A stretch of 64,000 nucleotides of DNA, from NCBI RefSeq assembly GCF_022213065.1, contig NZ_JAKLJA010000029.1, forward strand, positions 32,551 to 96,550. Reading direction: 5' to 3'. The translations under genes were made by a program, and so were the position numbers. The notes below the pieces were generated by a model, which saw only the letters and a list, made by a program, of their open reading frames with translations, was not told where the DNA came from and searched no databases. Every line of letters begins with the position of its first letter. The stretch's first letter is position 1. The DNA comes from Paraburkholderia tagetis (GTDB taxonomy: Bacteria; Pseudomonadota; Gammaproteobacteria; Burkholderiales; Burkholderiaceae). Of the stretch, positions 26,882 through 35,486 are shown one piece after another.

Positions 26882-28261
26882 TCATGACCTTGCCTGGTGC
26901 ATTGGCGCGCTTTGCTGTGCGTGCGTCTGCGAAACGGGTGCGCCGCGCCCGATCATCCCGAAGAGCGCGCACGCGGACACCAGCGCCGGCACGGCAAGCA
27001 GGCTGAATACCGATCCAATCTGCCAGCCCAAGCCCATCAGTGCCGCGCCGACCAGTGCGCCTGCTACGCCCCCTATGCGCCCCACACCGAGCATCCAGGC
27101 AACGCCCGTCGCCCGCCCATGCGTCGGATAAAAGGTTGCCGCTAGCGCAGACATCGACGTGACTGCGCTCGTGACCAATGTCCCGGTCAAGAAGATGAGG
27201 GTGCCGAGCCACAACTGGTGGCCGACTCCGTGTCCGACCAGCAGAACCATGATTGCGGCGAGCACATACGTTGCCGCGATCACGCGGTTGGCGTTGAGGC
27301 GGTCCATGAACCAGCCGACGCACAGGTTGCCCAGCACGCCGCCAAGCGGGAAAAGCGACGTCATCAGGGCTGCACGCGTGCCGGAGGAGCCCGTGTCGCG
27401 AAACAGCGTAGGCAGCCAGTTAGTGAGCAGGTAATAGATCAGCAGGCCCATGAAGTACGCGAGCCACAACATCAGCGTCCCGAAGCGGTACTGCCGCGAC
27501 AGGACAACGCGAATCGCCGATTCGCGCTGCGTGCTCACGCCGCCCTCCGGGGCGACGAAGCGGCAACCTTCGAACGTCGTGCCGTGTGCAATACGGCCGA
27601 GGATGCGTGCGATTTTCGCGTCGGCACGTTGACGTACCGCCATGAACTGAACGGACTCCGGCAAGAGCAGGACCAACAGAACCGTAAGCACGATCGGCCC
27701 GATACCCCCTGCGACCAGCACGCTTTGCCAGCCAAATTGCGGAATCAGCCATGCAGACGCGAATCCGCCGAGCGCGAGGCCCGCGGAAAAGCCGCAGAAC
27801 ATCGCATTGACGACGACCGCACGCACGCGCGTCGGCGCATATTCGGACATCAGCGTGACGGCGTTCGGCATGGCAGCGCCGAGTCCGAGACCGGTGCACA
27901 AGCGCAGCACGGTCAGTGACTCGACCGTGCTGGCGAATGCGGCCGCAAGGCTCCACAGTCCAAAGAACGCGACGGAGAGCACCAGTACGGTCTTGCGCCC
28001 GAGCCGGTCGGCGAGTGGGCCGGCCAGCACCGCGCCGATGCCAAGTCCGACCAGCGCGGCGCTCATCACCGGACCGAGCGCGACGCGCGCAATGCCCCAC
28101 TGCTGCACGAGCGACGGTGCAATGAAACCGATGGCTGCCGTGTCGTAGCCGTCGGCGGCGACAACGAGAAAGCACAGCACGAGAATGACCCACTGAAATG
28201 AGGAAAACCGTTGGCCGTCAATGAAGGCCTGGGTATCGACGACGCGTTCGAAGGTCTTCAT
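26882..28261 (-). CDS. MFS aromatic acid:H+ symporter (AAHS family, PcaK-like)
   Basis: The 459-residue protein has twelve membrane spans. Its AAHS hallmarks are DGYDTAAIGFIAPSL in TM1 with the acidic DGYD, GPLADRLGRKTVLV in loop 2-3, and LCTGLGLGAAMPNAVTLMSE in TM4. PcaK-type proteins import 4-hydroxybenzoate, protocatechuate, benzoate and related carboxylates with protons. It lies in the cluster between NIPSNAP and porin genes on the minus strand. The substrate could be the alicyclic acid degraded by the neighbouring enzymes, 4-hydroxybenzoate, or both. Confidence 0.9.
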   Translation of the reverse strand: MKTFERVVDTQAFIDGQRFSSFQWVILVLCFLVVAADGYDTAAIGFIAPSLVQQWGIARVALGPVMSAALVGLGIGAVLAGPLADRLGRKTVLVLSVAFFGLWSLAAAFASTVESLTVLRLCTGLGLGAAMPNAVTLMSEYAPTRVRAVVVNAMFCGFSAGLALGGFASAWLIPQFGWQSVLVAGGIGPIVLTVLLVLLLPESVQFMAVRQRADAKIARILGRIAHGTTFEGCRFVAPEGGVSTQRESAIRVVLSRQYRFGTLMLWLAYFMGLLIYYLLTNWLPTLFRDTGSSGTRAALMTSLFPLGGVLGNLCVGWFMDRLNANRVIAATYVLAAIMVLLVGHGVGHQLWLGTLIFLTGTLVTSAVTSMSALAATFYPTHGRATGVAWMLGVGRIGGVAGALVGAALMGLGWQIGSVFSLLAVPALVSACALFGMIGRGAPVSQTHAQQSAPMHQARS

Positions 28262-28425
28262 TGCTGCCCTCCAGCCACGTGATAGACGAGCAGGGGCAGC
28301 GCTCCGGCGGGGCCGGCGCGATCGAGCATTTGCATTGCGATGTCTCCAAAGATTGATGTCGTTTTATTGCGGCGCCATACCCGCGGGCGCGGGACGGCCA
28401 GGGTCTGCAACGGCGCGCCGTCAAT

Positions 28426-28791
28426 CTATAACGGCGGATTGACTGACCCTGCGACACTATCCAGCGCGGCGGCGCGAATGAGCCGTGTCTCCTGTGCCGT
28501 GATCAGATGGCCCGATGCCTTGAGATAGGCCGGGAAATCCGGATGGGTATCGCGTGCGAGGCACCGTCGTTCGTAGTCCGCCAGATCGTCATACGCCCAC
28601 AGGTGGGTGAACTGGTTCTGTGGCCCCACCACACTTGTCCAAAAGCCGAGCGGATGTCCAAGCGTCTCGAGCAGGATCGGCATGGCGAGGCGGTCAAACA
28701 CCTCGATAAACTCGGGCATCTTGCGTAGCGCGATCGTGTAGACCCGGAAATCCACGAGGGGCTTCGTCAGATATATTGGGTTGGGGCTCAT
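28426..28791 (-). CDS. NIPSNAP-family small protein
   Basis: The 121-residue product has the NIPSNAP/dimeric ferredoxin-like fold signature: DFRVYTIALRKMPEFIEVF at the start and FWTSVVGPQNQFTHLWAYDDLADYERR in the middle. Its ATG overlaps the stop of the upstream flavoprotein gene (ATGA), so the two are translationally coupled. Such proteins often sit in catabolic operons without a known reaction, and some homologous folds are monooxygenase- or isomerase-like. It may help the flavoprotein or bind an intermediate. Confidence 0.85.
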   Translation of the reverse strand: MSPNPIYLTKPLVDFRVYTIALRKMPEFIEVFDRLAMPILLETLGHPLGFWTSVVGPQNQFTHLWAYDDLADYERRCLARDTHPDFPAYLKASGHLITAQETRLIRAAALDSVAGSVNPPL

Positions 28792-30509
28792 GCGTGTACC
28801 TTCTCTTTGCTGGTCGTGGCCTTGTTGGCGATCGCGTTACCCGTGACATAGCCGAACGTCATATTGGGTCCATGAGTGATGCCGGCGCCCGGATAGTTGC
28901 CGCCCATCACGCTGCGCCGGTCATTGCCGACCGCGTAAAGGCCTTCAATCTCGCTACCGTCGGCACGCAGCACCTCCCCGGTGACGCTGGTCCTGAGTCC
29001 GTCGAATGTGCCCAGATCGCCCATCACCACCTTCACCGCATAAAAGGGACCCGTCGAGATCGGCGCAACGCAGGGATTGGGCTGGTTGTCCGGATCGGCG
29101 AGATAGCGGTTGAACGATGTGCGGCCGCGATGGAACGCCGGATCTTCTCCGCGCCCGGCATCGCGATTGTAGGCACGGACCGTCACTTCAAGCGCATCGG
29201 GAGCAATCCCGCAATTGCGCGCCAACTCGCCGATCGTCTCGCCTTTGATGAGATAGCCTTTGCGTAGTAACGGGCCCACCGGCATCGGCGCGGGCTTGGC
29301 ATAGCCCAGGCCATACTTGCCCAGCGCCACCTTATCGCAGACCAGCCACATCGCCGTCTCCCGCTCCCCCTCGCAGGCGCGGATCAGCGCCGAGCCAACA
29401 TCGTGGTAGGAGTTCGATTCATTGGTGAAGCGCTGACCGCTGCGCAGCACGCCGATCACGCCGGGCTTGTAGCGGTCGAGCAGATGCGGGAACACGCCCG
29501 TGCGGCCCTTGCCGAAGGGCACCCTGGAGACAGGCATCCACGCCGACGCATCGGGGAAGCCAAGCTGCACGGCGCCCCCCACCTTCTCCGCCATGGTCAA
29601 CCCATCGCCCGTATTGCCGACGGGTGTGGGCGAGAGATGCTCACCCCCACGCTTCACATGCGGATAGGCCTGCGCGATGCGCTTGAGATCGTGAGGAAAG
29701 CCGCCGCAAGCCAGCACGACGCCGTGCCGCGCGGTGATGCGAAGCTCACCGTCCGCTGCGCTCGCGAGCGCACCGACCACCTTGCCGTTCGCGCTCAGCA
29801 GCGCCTTTACAGGCGTCGAAGTGAGGATCGGAATATCGATCGCCAGCGCCGACTTGGCGAGCCTCGCAGCGAGCGCGTTGCCGCTCGTCACGTTGATCCC
29901 CCTCCGGTAGAGCGCCAGCTCCTTGATGTGCGTAGCCAGACGCCGGGCCACATAGCAGAACGAAACAATCGACCTGGTCGCGCGGAAGAAGTGCTTGAGG
30001 TCCGCGTTCGAGGAATTGAACATCATTCCCATGAAGGTGATCGTCTCGAGCGGCGGCTTGAGGCGTTGCATGTCCTTGCCCAGCCCGCGAATATCATAGG
30101 GCGCGGCGAGAATCGAGCGGCCGATGTCGACGCCGCCTGGCGCATCCGGGTGATAGTCCGGATAGAGCGTGGGCACGAATTTCATCTCGGTCTCTCGCTC
30201 GAAGAACTCGACCATTTTCGGCCCATTCTCGATAAAGCATTGGACCGCGGCGGCATCGTAGTTGCTGCCCGTCTCGCTCATCATGTATTCGCGCACGCGC
30301 TCGACGGTGTCCGCCGGATTCTGCTGCCGGCCATATTTGTTCAGCGGAATCCACAAGACGCCGCCCGACAGCGCGGTCGTACCGCCGAACACGGGCTCCT
30401 TTTCGAGCACGATGACATCGAGGCCGCGCTTCTTTGCCGTGATCGCGGTGGCGAGGCCCGCAGCACCCGACCCGACCACGACCAGATCGCAAGTGATCTC
30501 CTTGGCCAT
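28788..30509 (-). CDS. KstD-like FAD dehydrogenase, candidate 4-oxocyclohexanecarboxylate desaturase
   Basis: The 573-residue flavoprotein has LVVVGSGAAGLATAITAKKR with GSGAAG near residue 13, then VLEKEPVFGGTTALSGG, and the C-terminal block NYPGAGITHGPNMTFGYVTG. This matches the YPG-G-T-GP-MTFGY motif of 3-ketosteroid Delta1-dehydrogenases. The family removes hydrogens next to a ring ketone. Relatives known from cyclohexanecarboxylate degraders (ChcC type) desaturate 4-oxocyclohexanecarboxylate toward 4-hydroxybenzoate. With an SDR 34 bp upstream, a P450 fusion and pobA in the same island, that substrate fits; a steroid-type ketone is the alternative. Start ATG 30509 has AGGAG with 8-nt spacing. 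Confidence 0.85.
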   Translation of the reverse strand: MAKEITCDLVVVGSGAAGLATAITAKKRGLDVIVLEKEPVFGGTTALSGGVLWIPLNKYGRQQNPADTVERVREYMMSETGSNYDAAAVQCFIENGPKMVEFFERETEMKFVPTLYPDYHPDAPGGVDIGRSILAAPYDIRGLGKDMQRLKPPLETITFMGMMFNSSNADLKHFFRATRSIVSFCYVARRLATHIKELALYRRGINVTSGNALAARLAKSALAIDIPILTSTPVKALLSANGKVVGALASAADGELRITARHGVVLACGGFPHDLKRIAQAYPHVKRGGEHLSPTPVGNTGDGLTMAEKVGGAVQLGFPDASAWMPVSRVPFGKGRTGVFPHLLDRYKPGVIGVLRSGQRFTNESNSYHDVGSALIRACEGERETAMWLVCDKVALGKYGLGYAKPAPMPVGPLLRKGYLIKGETIGELARNCGIAPDALEVTVRAYNRDAGRGEDPAFHRGRTSFNRYLADPDNQPNPCVAPISTGPFYAVKVVMGDLGTFDGLRTSVTGEVLRADGSEIEGLYAVGNDRRSVMGGNYPGAGITHGPNMTFGYVTGNAIANKATTSKEKVHA

Positions 30510-30543
30510 ATCCACTCTCCTTTTCGTTATGGTGTGATGGCGC

Positions 30544-31389
30544 TCACGCGGCCGGGGTGGCGTTAAAGCCGGGGCGCGGAACCATGTCCATCAGCATGCA
30601 ATCGAGCCCGCCGTCGACGAGCATCTCCGCGCCATTGACGTAGGCCGCCAGGTCAGAGGCGAGGAACAGGGCCGGGCCGGCGAGGTCCTCCGGCTCGCCG
30701 ATGCGGCGGCTCGCGGTGGCCGCGGCGCGGCGAGCCTCGAAGCCGGGCTCCTCGTAGAACTTCGCGGACAGTGCGGTGCGGATCATGCCGGGCAGCACGC
30801 AGTTGCTGCGCACACCGCGTGGCCCCCACTCCGCCGCCAGTTGCCGCGAGAGCAGCAGCACGCCCGCCTTGCTCGGGCTATAAGAACCGCTATGGGTTTG
30901 CGGATTGAGCGCTGCAATCGAAGCAACGTGGACGATACTGCCCTTGCCCGCCGCCAGCATGTCGCGCCCGAACGCTCGAGCACACAGAAGATAGCCGGTG
31001 AGGTTCACGGCGATGGCCTGGTTCCAGTCTTCGATCGAGACCGTTTCGAGAGGTCCAGCGCGCAGGAGTCCTGCATTGTTGACGAGCACGCTGGCCGGAC
31101 CGAGCGCTGCGCGAACCTCGCCGGCCGCTGCGGCAACCGAGGCTTCGTCGGACACGTCGCAGCCGATCGCCTGCGCCACAGCACCTGCCTTCCGAAGTTC
31201 GGCGGCGACCGCTTCAGCACCGGCAAGATTCCGGTCCACGAGCGCCACATGTGCACCAACACCGGCGAAGGCGCGCGCAATACCGGCACCAATGCCGCTA
31301 CCTGCGCCCGTGATCACGCAGACCTTGCCGCCCAGGTTCAGCCCGTATGCGCTCGAAGCCGCTGCGCGATGTTCAAGTTCCTGTTCCAT
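30544..31389 (-). CDS. SDR-family dehydrogenase
   Basis: The 281-residue classical SDR has the cofactor loop GAGSGIGAG, the NNAG motif (LVNNAGLLRAG), catalytic Ser in VASIAAL and Tyr/Lys in SYSPSKAG. The acidic residue after beta2 (LVDRN) indicates NAD+ preference. It is the first gene of the unit continuing with the KstD-like flavoprotein, NIPSNAP, transporter and porin. The proposed job is oxidation of a 4-hydroxycyclohexanecarboxylate-type alcohol to the ketone used by the flavoprotein. An operator-like direct repeat lies 88-120 bp upstream. The longer frame from 31521 crosses the operator and is rejected. Confidence 0.88.
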   Translation of the reverse strand: MEQELEHRAAASSAYGLNLGGKVCVITGAGSGIGAGIARAFAGVGAHVALVDRNLAGAEAVAAELRKAGAVAQAIGCDVSDEASVAAAAGEVRAALGPASVLVNNAGLLRAGPLETVSIEDWNQAIAVNLTGYLLCARAFGRDMLAAGKGSIVHVASIAALNPQTHSGSYSPSKAGVLLLSRQLAAEWGPRGVRSNCVLPGMIRTALSAKFYEEPGFEARRAAATASRRIGEPEDLAGPALFLASDLAAYVNGAEMLVDGGLDCMLMDMVPRPGFNATPAA

Positions 31390-31473
31390 GTTGTTACTTT
31401 CCCTAAAATTTTCCGCGCAATTGCGCTTCCTGAAATCCGCATCGCCATTGAACGCCCCAAGCCCCTGTGGAAC

Positions 31474-31513
31474 AATGGACAGAGACGACATATAACAGGA
31501 CATACCGTGCATC
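31474..31513. promoter_or_regulatory. AraC-type operator: direct repeats 21 bp apart (copy 1)
   Basis: Two half-sites, GGACA-GAG-ACG (31477) and GGACA-TAC-CG (31498), are spaced exactly 21 bp, two helical turns, as in classical AraC I1-I2 sites. The 16-nt block starting AATGGACAGAGACGAC and the following GGACA plus CGTGCATC recur with the same spacing at 35422-35461. This copy lies between the divergent SDR operon and AraC gene. Confidence 0.7.
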
Positions 31514-32434
31514 ATGGCCAATGACCAACAGCGCCGCCGGACCGTTCTCCATTTCGCGCTCTATGGTGCGGAAGCCGGCCAATCCTGGGTCGACATGGTG
31601 CATTACGAACCCATTCCCCTGCGTGCCGGCCGTTTCGACTTCGACATCAAGCCGCACGTCCACGATGCGCTGATCCAGGTGCTCTACGTCACCGCCGGGG
31701 GCGGCGAAACCTTCATCGACGGCAGGACGTGGGCAGTCGAGGCGCCATGCCTGATCGTCGTGCCAGCGCACTCGGTCCACGGCTTTCACTTCCGCAGCGA
31801 CATCGACGGTCACGTCATCACCGCCGCGCAGCCTGCACTGGAATCACTGGCGATGACGGCCGCGCCCGACCTGCTGGAATTCATGCGCACGCCAACGGTG
31901 CTCTCGGTTGATCCCGACGTCGAGCGCGGCACACCTCTGGACACGCTTTTTCAGTCGATCGGGCACGAGGCGGAAAGCCACGAGCGCTGGCAGTTCACCG
32001 CGGGCGCAGCACTGACGATCGCCCTGTTCGTCAAGATCGGGCGCCTCAGCGAGAGCGCCCGGCTTTCAGCCAGCTCCGAGCAGCGAACCATGGCGTCGCG
32101 GATCGAACGGTTCCGCGCGCTGCTGGACCGCCATTGCCGTGAGCGGCGGCCGGTCGCCAGCTATGCCGACGAGATGGGTGTGTCCACCGGCCAGCTCTCC
32201 CGCATCTGCCGCACCACCTTCGGGGTCTCGGCAATCGAGGCAATCGACGCACGCTCGATCCATGAGGCCAAGCGGCTGCTCGGCTATTCGAACCTCAGCG
32301 TGAAGCAGATCGCCAGTGAACTGGGCTTTCAGGACGAGGCCTATTTCGGTCGTTTCTTCCGCAAGCAGACGGGGCTGCGGCCGACCGAATACCGCTCTGC
32401 GGCCCACGATCGATCCTTGCCGCCTGAAAAGTAA
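31514..32434 (+). CDS. AraC-family transcriptional regulator of the P450/SDR cluster
   Basis: The 306-residue protein has an N-terminal cupin-like sensor domain (FDFDIKPHVHDALIQVLYVT, VVPAHSVHGFHF) and a C-terminal double HTH (VASYADEMGVSTGQLSRICR; VKQIASELGFQDEAYFGRFF). Its overall layout resembles the PobR-like regulator at 24560, suggesting carboxylate effectors for both. It diverges from the SDR operon and converges with the P450 fusion gene. The shared direct repeats upstream of both make it the likely activator. The operator overlaps its own start region, so it may autoregulate. Confidence 0.88.
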   Translation: MANDQQRRRTVLHFALYGAEAGQSWVDMVHYEPIPLRAGRFDFDIKPHVHDALIQVLYVTAGGGETFIDGRTWAVEAPCLIVVPAHSVHGFHFRSDIDGHVITAAQPALESLAMTAAPDLLEFMRTPTVLSVDPDVERGTPLDTLFQSIGHEAESHERWQFTAGAALTIALFVKIGRLSESARLSASSEQRTMASRIERFRALLDRHCRERRPVASYADEMGVSTGQLSRICRTTFGVSAIEAIDARSIHEAKRLLGYSNLSVKQIASELGFQDEAYFGRFFRKQTGLRPTEYRSAAHDRSLPPEK

Positions 32435-32469
32435 GGAGCGGACTGACTCGACCGCCCCCCGTATCCGTT

Positions 32470-35277
32470 TCAGGCCGATAAGCCGCCCAACTTCACGAAC
32501 AGATGCTCCGGTCCGGAGTTGGTCAGATTGTTGCCCCGCACATACTGGATCGGCCTTGCCGGATCGAGCGCAATAGCGCCAATCTTGCGGGCCAGCGCCT
32601 TCGTCGCGATCAGCGTCTCCTGCTTGGCGAGCGGTGCGCCAAGGCATTTATGCATGCCGTTGCCGAAACCCAGGTGGCCGCTGGAATCGCGGTCGATGTT
32701 GAACGTCTCGCCGTCGGCAAACTTGCGGCTGTCGCGGTTCGCTGCCGACAGCAGCAATCGCACCACCGCGCCCTTGGGCAGATCAACGCCGGCGACCGTG
32801 GTCGCCTCGGTGGTGATGCGGCTCACGCGCTGGACGGTGCCGCGATAGCGCGCCACTTCCTCGACGAAACGGTCTGCGTCGGCGGGGTTTTCGCGGATTC
32901 GTCCCAGCAGATGCGGCTGTTCGGCGAGCATGCGAAAAGCGTTGGCGACAAGGATGGTCGTCGTGTCGTGGCCGGCGATGAAGACAAATGCACACAGCTC
33001 CTTCGCTTCCTTTTCCGAAAGCAAACCGTCCTTCCACATGCGCGCGATATGCCCGCCGATCGACTGGCTGTCGGTGAGCGCAAGCCGCTCCATCGCTTCC
33101 TTCAGATATGCGAAGAAAGCCTGCGCGCTCTGCTCGTCGGTGCCGGTCCCCGGCGCGTTGCGGGCGAGCCGCCCGAAGTAGCTAAAGGTTTCGTCCGACC
33201 AGAACTTCATCTTCTCCTCATCCTCGTTCGGCACGTCGATCATTGTGGAGATGGTCGAGATGCTGAGCGGGATAGCGAAATCGTTGACGACATCGCCGCC
33301 GCCTTTGGCGATCATTGCGTCGAGCAGGTCCTCCGCCCTATGCGCGATCTGCTCGATAAAGGGATCGAGCGCCAGCGGCAGGAAGGACGGCTGGACGACC
33401 TTGCGCAGGCGCGAATGATCGGGCGCGTCGAACAGCGTCAGGAACGTCAGCGGCGGCGGGCTGACGACCTCGGAGGAAAATAGCTTCGGATTGCGAATTG
33501 CCTGGTAGACATCGTCATAGCGCGAGAGGAACCAGACGTCCGAAGTTGCCGACTGGCAACGCAGCACCGGCGCGTGCTCCCGCATCCAGCGGTAGTGCGC
33601 GTAAGGGTCACCTTGCGAGCCGTCATCGACCACCTTGAATGGCGCCAGTCCCTCAGGCCAGTCCAGTTCGTGTGAATAGGCCGGAAGGGTTTTGGCCGTA
33701 AATGGACAAACCTGAGGTGCGCTCTGCGGCACGGCAGACGGAGGCAATGGGAGCAATCGAGGCAATGGGGGCGCGGCGACCTTGGGTGCCGTCTTGCCCA
33801 GCGCCATACGTTCCAGCGCCCGGCTCATCGTGGCCCTGGAATGGAGCGCATGCAGCGCAATCACGTCTCGCGCCTTGTTCAGGTCGCCCAGTTCGAAGGC
33901 GCCAACGATGTCCCGGTGCTGCTGGACGATGTCGCCGACAATCTCGATCTGGTCGGTCAGCGCGCGAGCGATGTAGTCCTGCACGGCCAGTTGCCGGTAC
34001 AGCGCGATCAGCTGGGCGTTTCCGCAAGCCTCGATCGTGAACAGGTGAAACGCGTGGTTTGCCTCGATGTAGCGAGCAACGTCGGTAAAGCGCTGCCCGG
34101 ATACGAACGGCGCCGTCGCCTCGGCGAGCTGGCGGAAGGCGATCAATTGCTCACTCGACAGCCGGCCCATGGTCAGCTGGGCCGCCCCCAATTCGAGCGC
34201 CATGCGCAGGTCGAAGGCCTCATCGACATCGACAGGCGCGATGTGGTCCTCGCCGGTCTGAACCACCAGGCCGGTGCCCGCGAACTTCTCATAATAGAAG
34301 TTGCGCGGGGTCAGTCCTTCGGACGAGAGATAGTTGCGCACGGCATCAACCATCGGCGGCGGGCCACAGAGGTAGACATCCGCGTCTCCGTCGTTGAGCT
34401 GGCAGGGGACGATGTGTTGGGTGACATAGCCCTTGTTGGGATGGGCACTGTCGGGGCTGGAAACGGTGCAGGCATAGGTGAAGTTCGGCAGGCGCTTCGC
34501 ACAGGTTTCGAGCCGGTCGATGCCCACCAGATCCTCATCATTGTTCACACCCAGGATCAAGTGAATCGGATAAGGGCTGCCGCCATCCTCAACGATTTTG
34601 TCCAGCATCGAGAGAAACGGCGCGAGGCCCGTACCACCCGCCAGAAACAGCGCCGGGCGCTCGATGGGCCGCAGGTAGAAGCTTCCCATCGGGCCGCGAA
34701 ACTCGATGGGGTCACCGGCTTTGGCGCTTTCCGTGAGCCAGGTCGACATGGCCCCGTGACGCACATTGCGCACAAGGAAGGACACATGCGACCCGGAGGG
34801 CCCCGAACTGAAGGAGTAGGAGCGCGTCTGATCGGTTCCGGGCACGCGGATGTTGACATATTGCCCGGGAAGAAAGCTGAGATCTGCGCGGTTCTCCAGT
34901 TCGACCGAGAAAGCGATCGTGCTCTCCGACGCGCTTTGGCAGGCGACGATCCGTCCACGGTGCGAGGATGGACCGGTGCCGGAGGCATCGGAGCTCGTGG
35001 CGATCTGGATCACGCAGTCAGAGCGCGGGCTCATCTGGCAGGTGAGAACCTTGCGGGCGCTTGCCTCTTCCGCGCCAAGCGCATCGTCCACGCAGTCGCC
35101 CAGAACGTACTCGCCGGACTCGCAAAGCGCCTTGCAGGTGCCACACACACCATCCCGGCAATCGAGCGGAATATTGATTTTGGCTCGAATGGCGGCATCG
35201 GTCACACGCTCGCCCTCCTCGCACTCGATGAAGCGGGTCACGCCGTCCTCGAAACGGAGCGTTATCTGATGGGCCAT
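32470..35277 (-). CDS. Self-sufficient P450: [2Fe-2S]-FAD/NAD reductase, FCD domain and cytochrome P450 fused
   Basis: This 935-residue cytoplasmic enzyme starts behind AGAGGAGA. Domains in order: (a) plant-type [2Fe-2S] ferredoxin, about 1-95, with Cys40, 45, 48 and 80; (b) BenC-like FAD/NAD(P)H reductase, about 105-335, with RSYSFSS at 152-158, GGTGLAPF at 214-221, CGPPPMV at 304-310 and the BenC-like end FYYEKF; (c) FCD domain, about 350-490, the effector domain of FadR-type GntR regulators, without its winged helix (His411, His454 and His476/479 kept; Asn407 where Asp is usual); (d) Pro-rich linker 500-520; (e) P450, about 525-935, with AGHDTT at 768-773, ExxR at 807-810 and FGNGMHKCLG with haem Cys878. 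The reductase is N-terminal, opposite to CYP116B. Proposed role: 4-hydroxylation of cyclohexanecarboxylate or a similar acid. Confidence 0.92.
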   Translation of the reverse strand: MAHQITLRFEDGVTRFIECEEGERVTDAAIRAKINIPLDCRDGVCGTCKALCESGEYVLGDCVDDALGAEEASARKVLTCQMSPRSDCVIQIATSSDASGTGPSSHRGRIVACQSASESTIAFSVELENRADLSFLPGQYVNIRVPGTDQTRSYSFSSGPSGSHVSFLVRNVRHGAMSTWLTESAKAGDPIEFRGPMGSFYLRPIERPALFLAGGTGLAPFLSMLDKIVEDGGSPYPIHLILGVNNDEDLVGIDRLETCAKRLPNFTYACTVSSPDSAHPNKGYVTQHIVPCQLNDGDADVYLCGPPPMVDAVRNYLSSEGLTPRNFYYEKFAGTGLVVQTGEDHIAPVDVDEAFDLRMALELGAAQLTMGRLSSEQLIAFRQLAEATAPFVSGQRFTDVARYIEANHAFHLFTIEACGNAQLIALYRQLAVQDYIARALTDQIEIVGDIVQQHRDIVGAFELGDLNKARDVIALHALHSRATMSRALERMALGKTAPKVAAPPLPRLLPLPPSAVPQSAPQVCPFTAKTLPAYSHELDWPEGLAPFKVVDDGSQGDPYAHYRWMREHAPVLRCQSATSDVWFLSRYDDVYQAIRNPKLFSSEVVSPPPLTFLTLFDAPDHSRLRKVVQPSFLPLALDPFIEQIAHRAEDLLDAMIAKGGGDVVNDFAIPLSISTISTMIDVPNEDEEKMKFWSDETFSYFGRLARNAPGTGTDEQSAQAFFAYLKEAMERLALTDSQSIGGHIARMWKDGLLSEKEAKELCAFVFIAGHDTTTILVANAFRMLAEQPHLLGRIRENPADADRFVEEVARYRGTVQRVSRITTEATTVAGVDLPKGAVVRLLLSAANRDSRKFADGETFNIDRDSSGHLGFGNGMHKCLGAPLAKQETLIATKALARKIGAIALDPARPIQYVRGNNLTNSGPEHLFVKLGGLSA

Positions 35278-35421
35278 GGCGGTGTCTCCTCTAGAGCCGC
35301 TCGAACATTGCGCTCCGCTGGTGGGAGGTTCGTGCGGGAAGGCGCGCGAGCTAGCCGTGATTTTCGCGAGCGCCGGGTGGGTTTAATGCCGCCAATGTAG
35401 AGCCTGGACCGCGTTCCCCTC

Positions 35422-35461
35422 AATGGACAGAGACGACGTTCGCCCGGACAAAACGTGCATC
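35422..35461. promoter_or_regulatory. AraC-type operator: direct repeats 21 bp apart (copy 2)
   Basis: This copy repeats the block AATGGACAGAGACGAC, an 8-nt spacer, GGACA, and CGTGCATC, as at 31474. Half-sites at 35425 and 35446 are again 21 bp apart. It lies 145-184 bp upstream of the P450 fusion start, in the same orientation relative to its gene as copy 1 is to the SDR operon. Confidence 0.7.
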
Positions 35462-35486
35462 GCGTGAACGCCCTGAATGTACTGAA

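Noticed and set aside
33841..35400. 519-residue plus-strand ORF
   Set aside because: It is antisense to the P450 fusion, which has full catalytic motifs.
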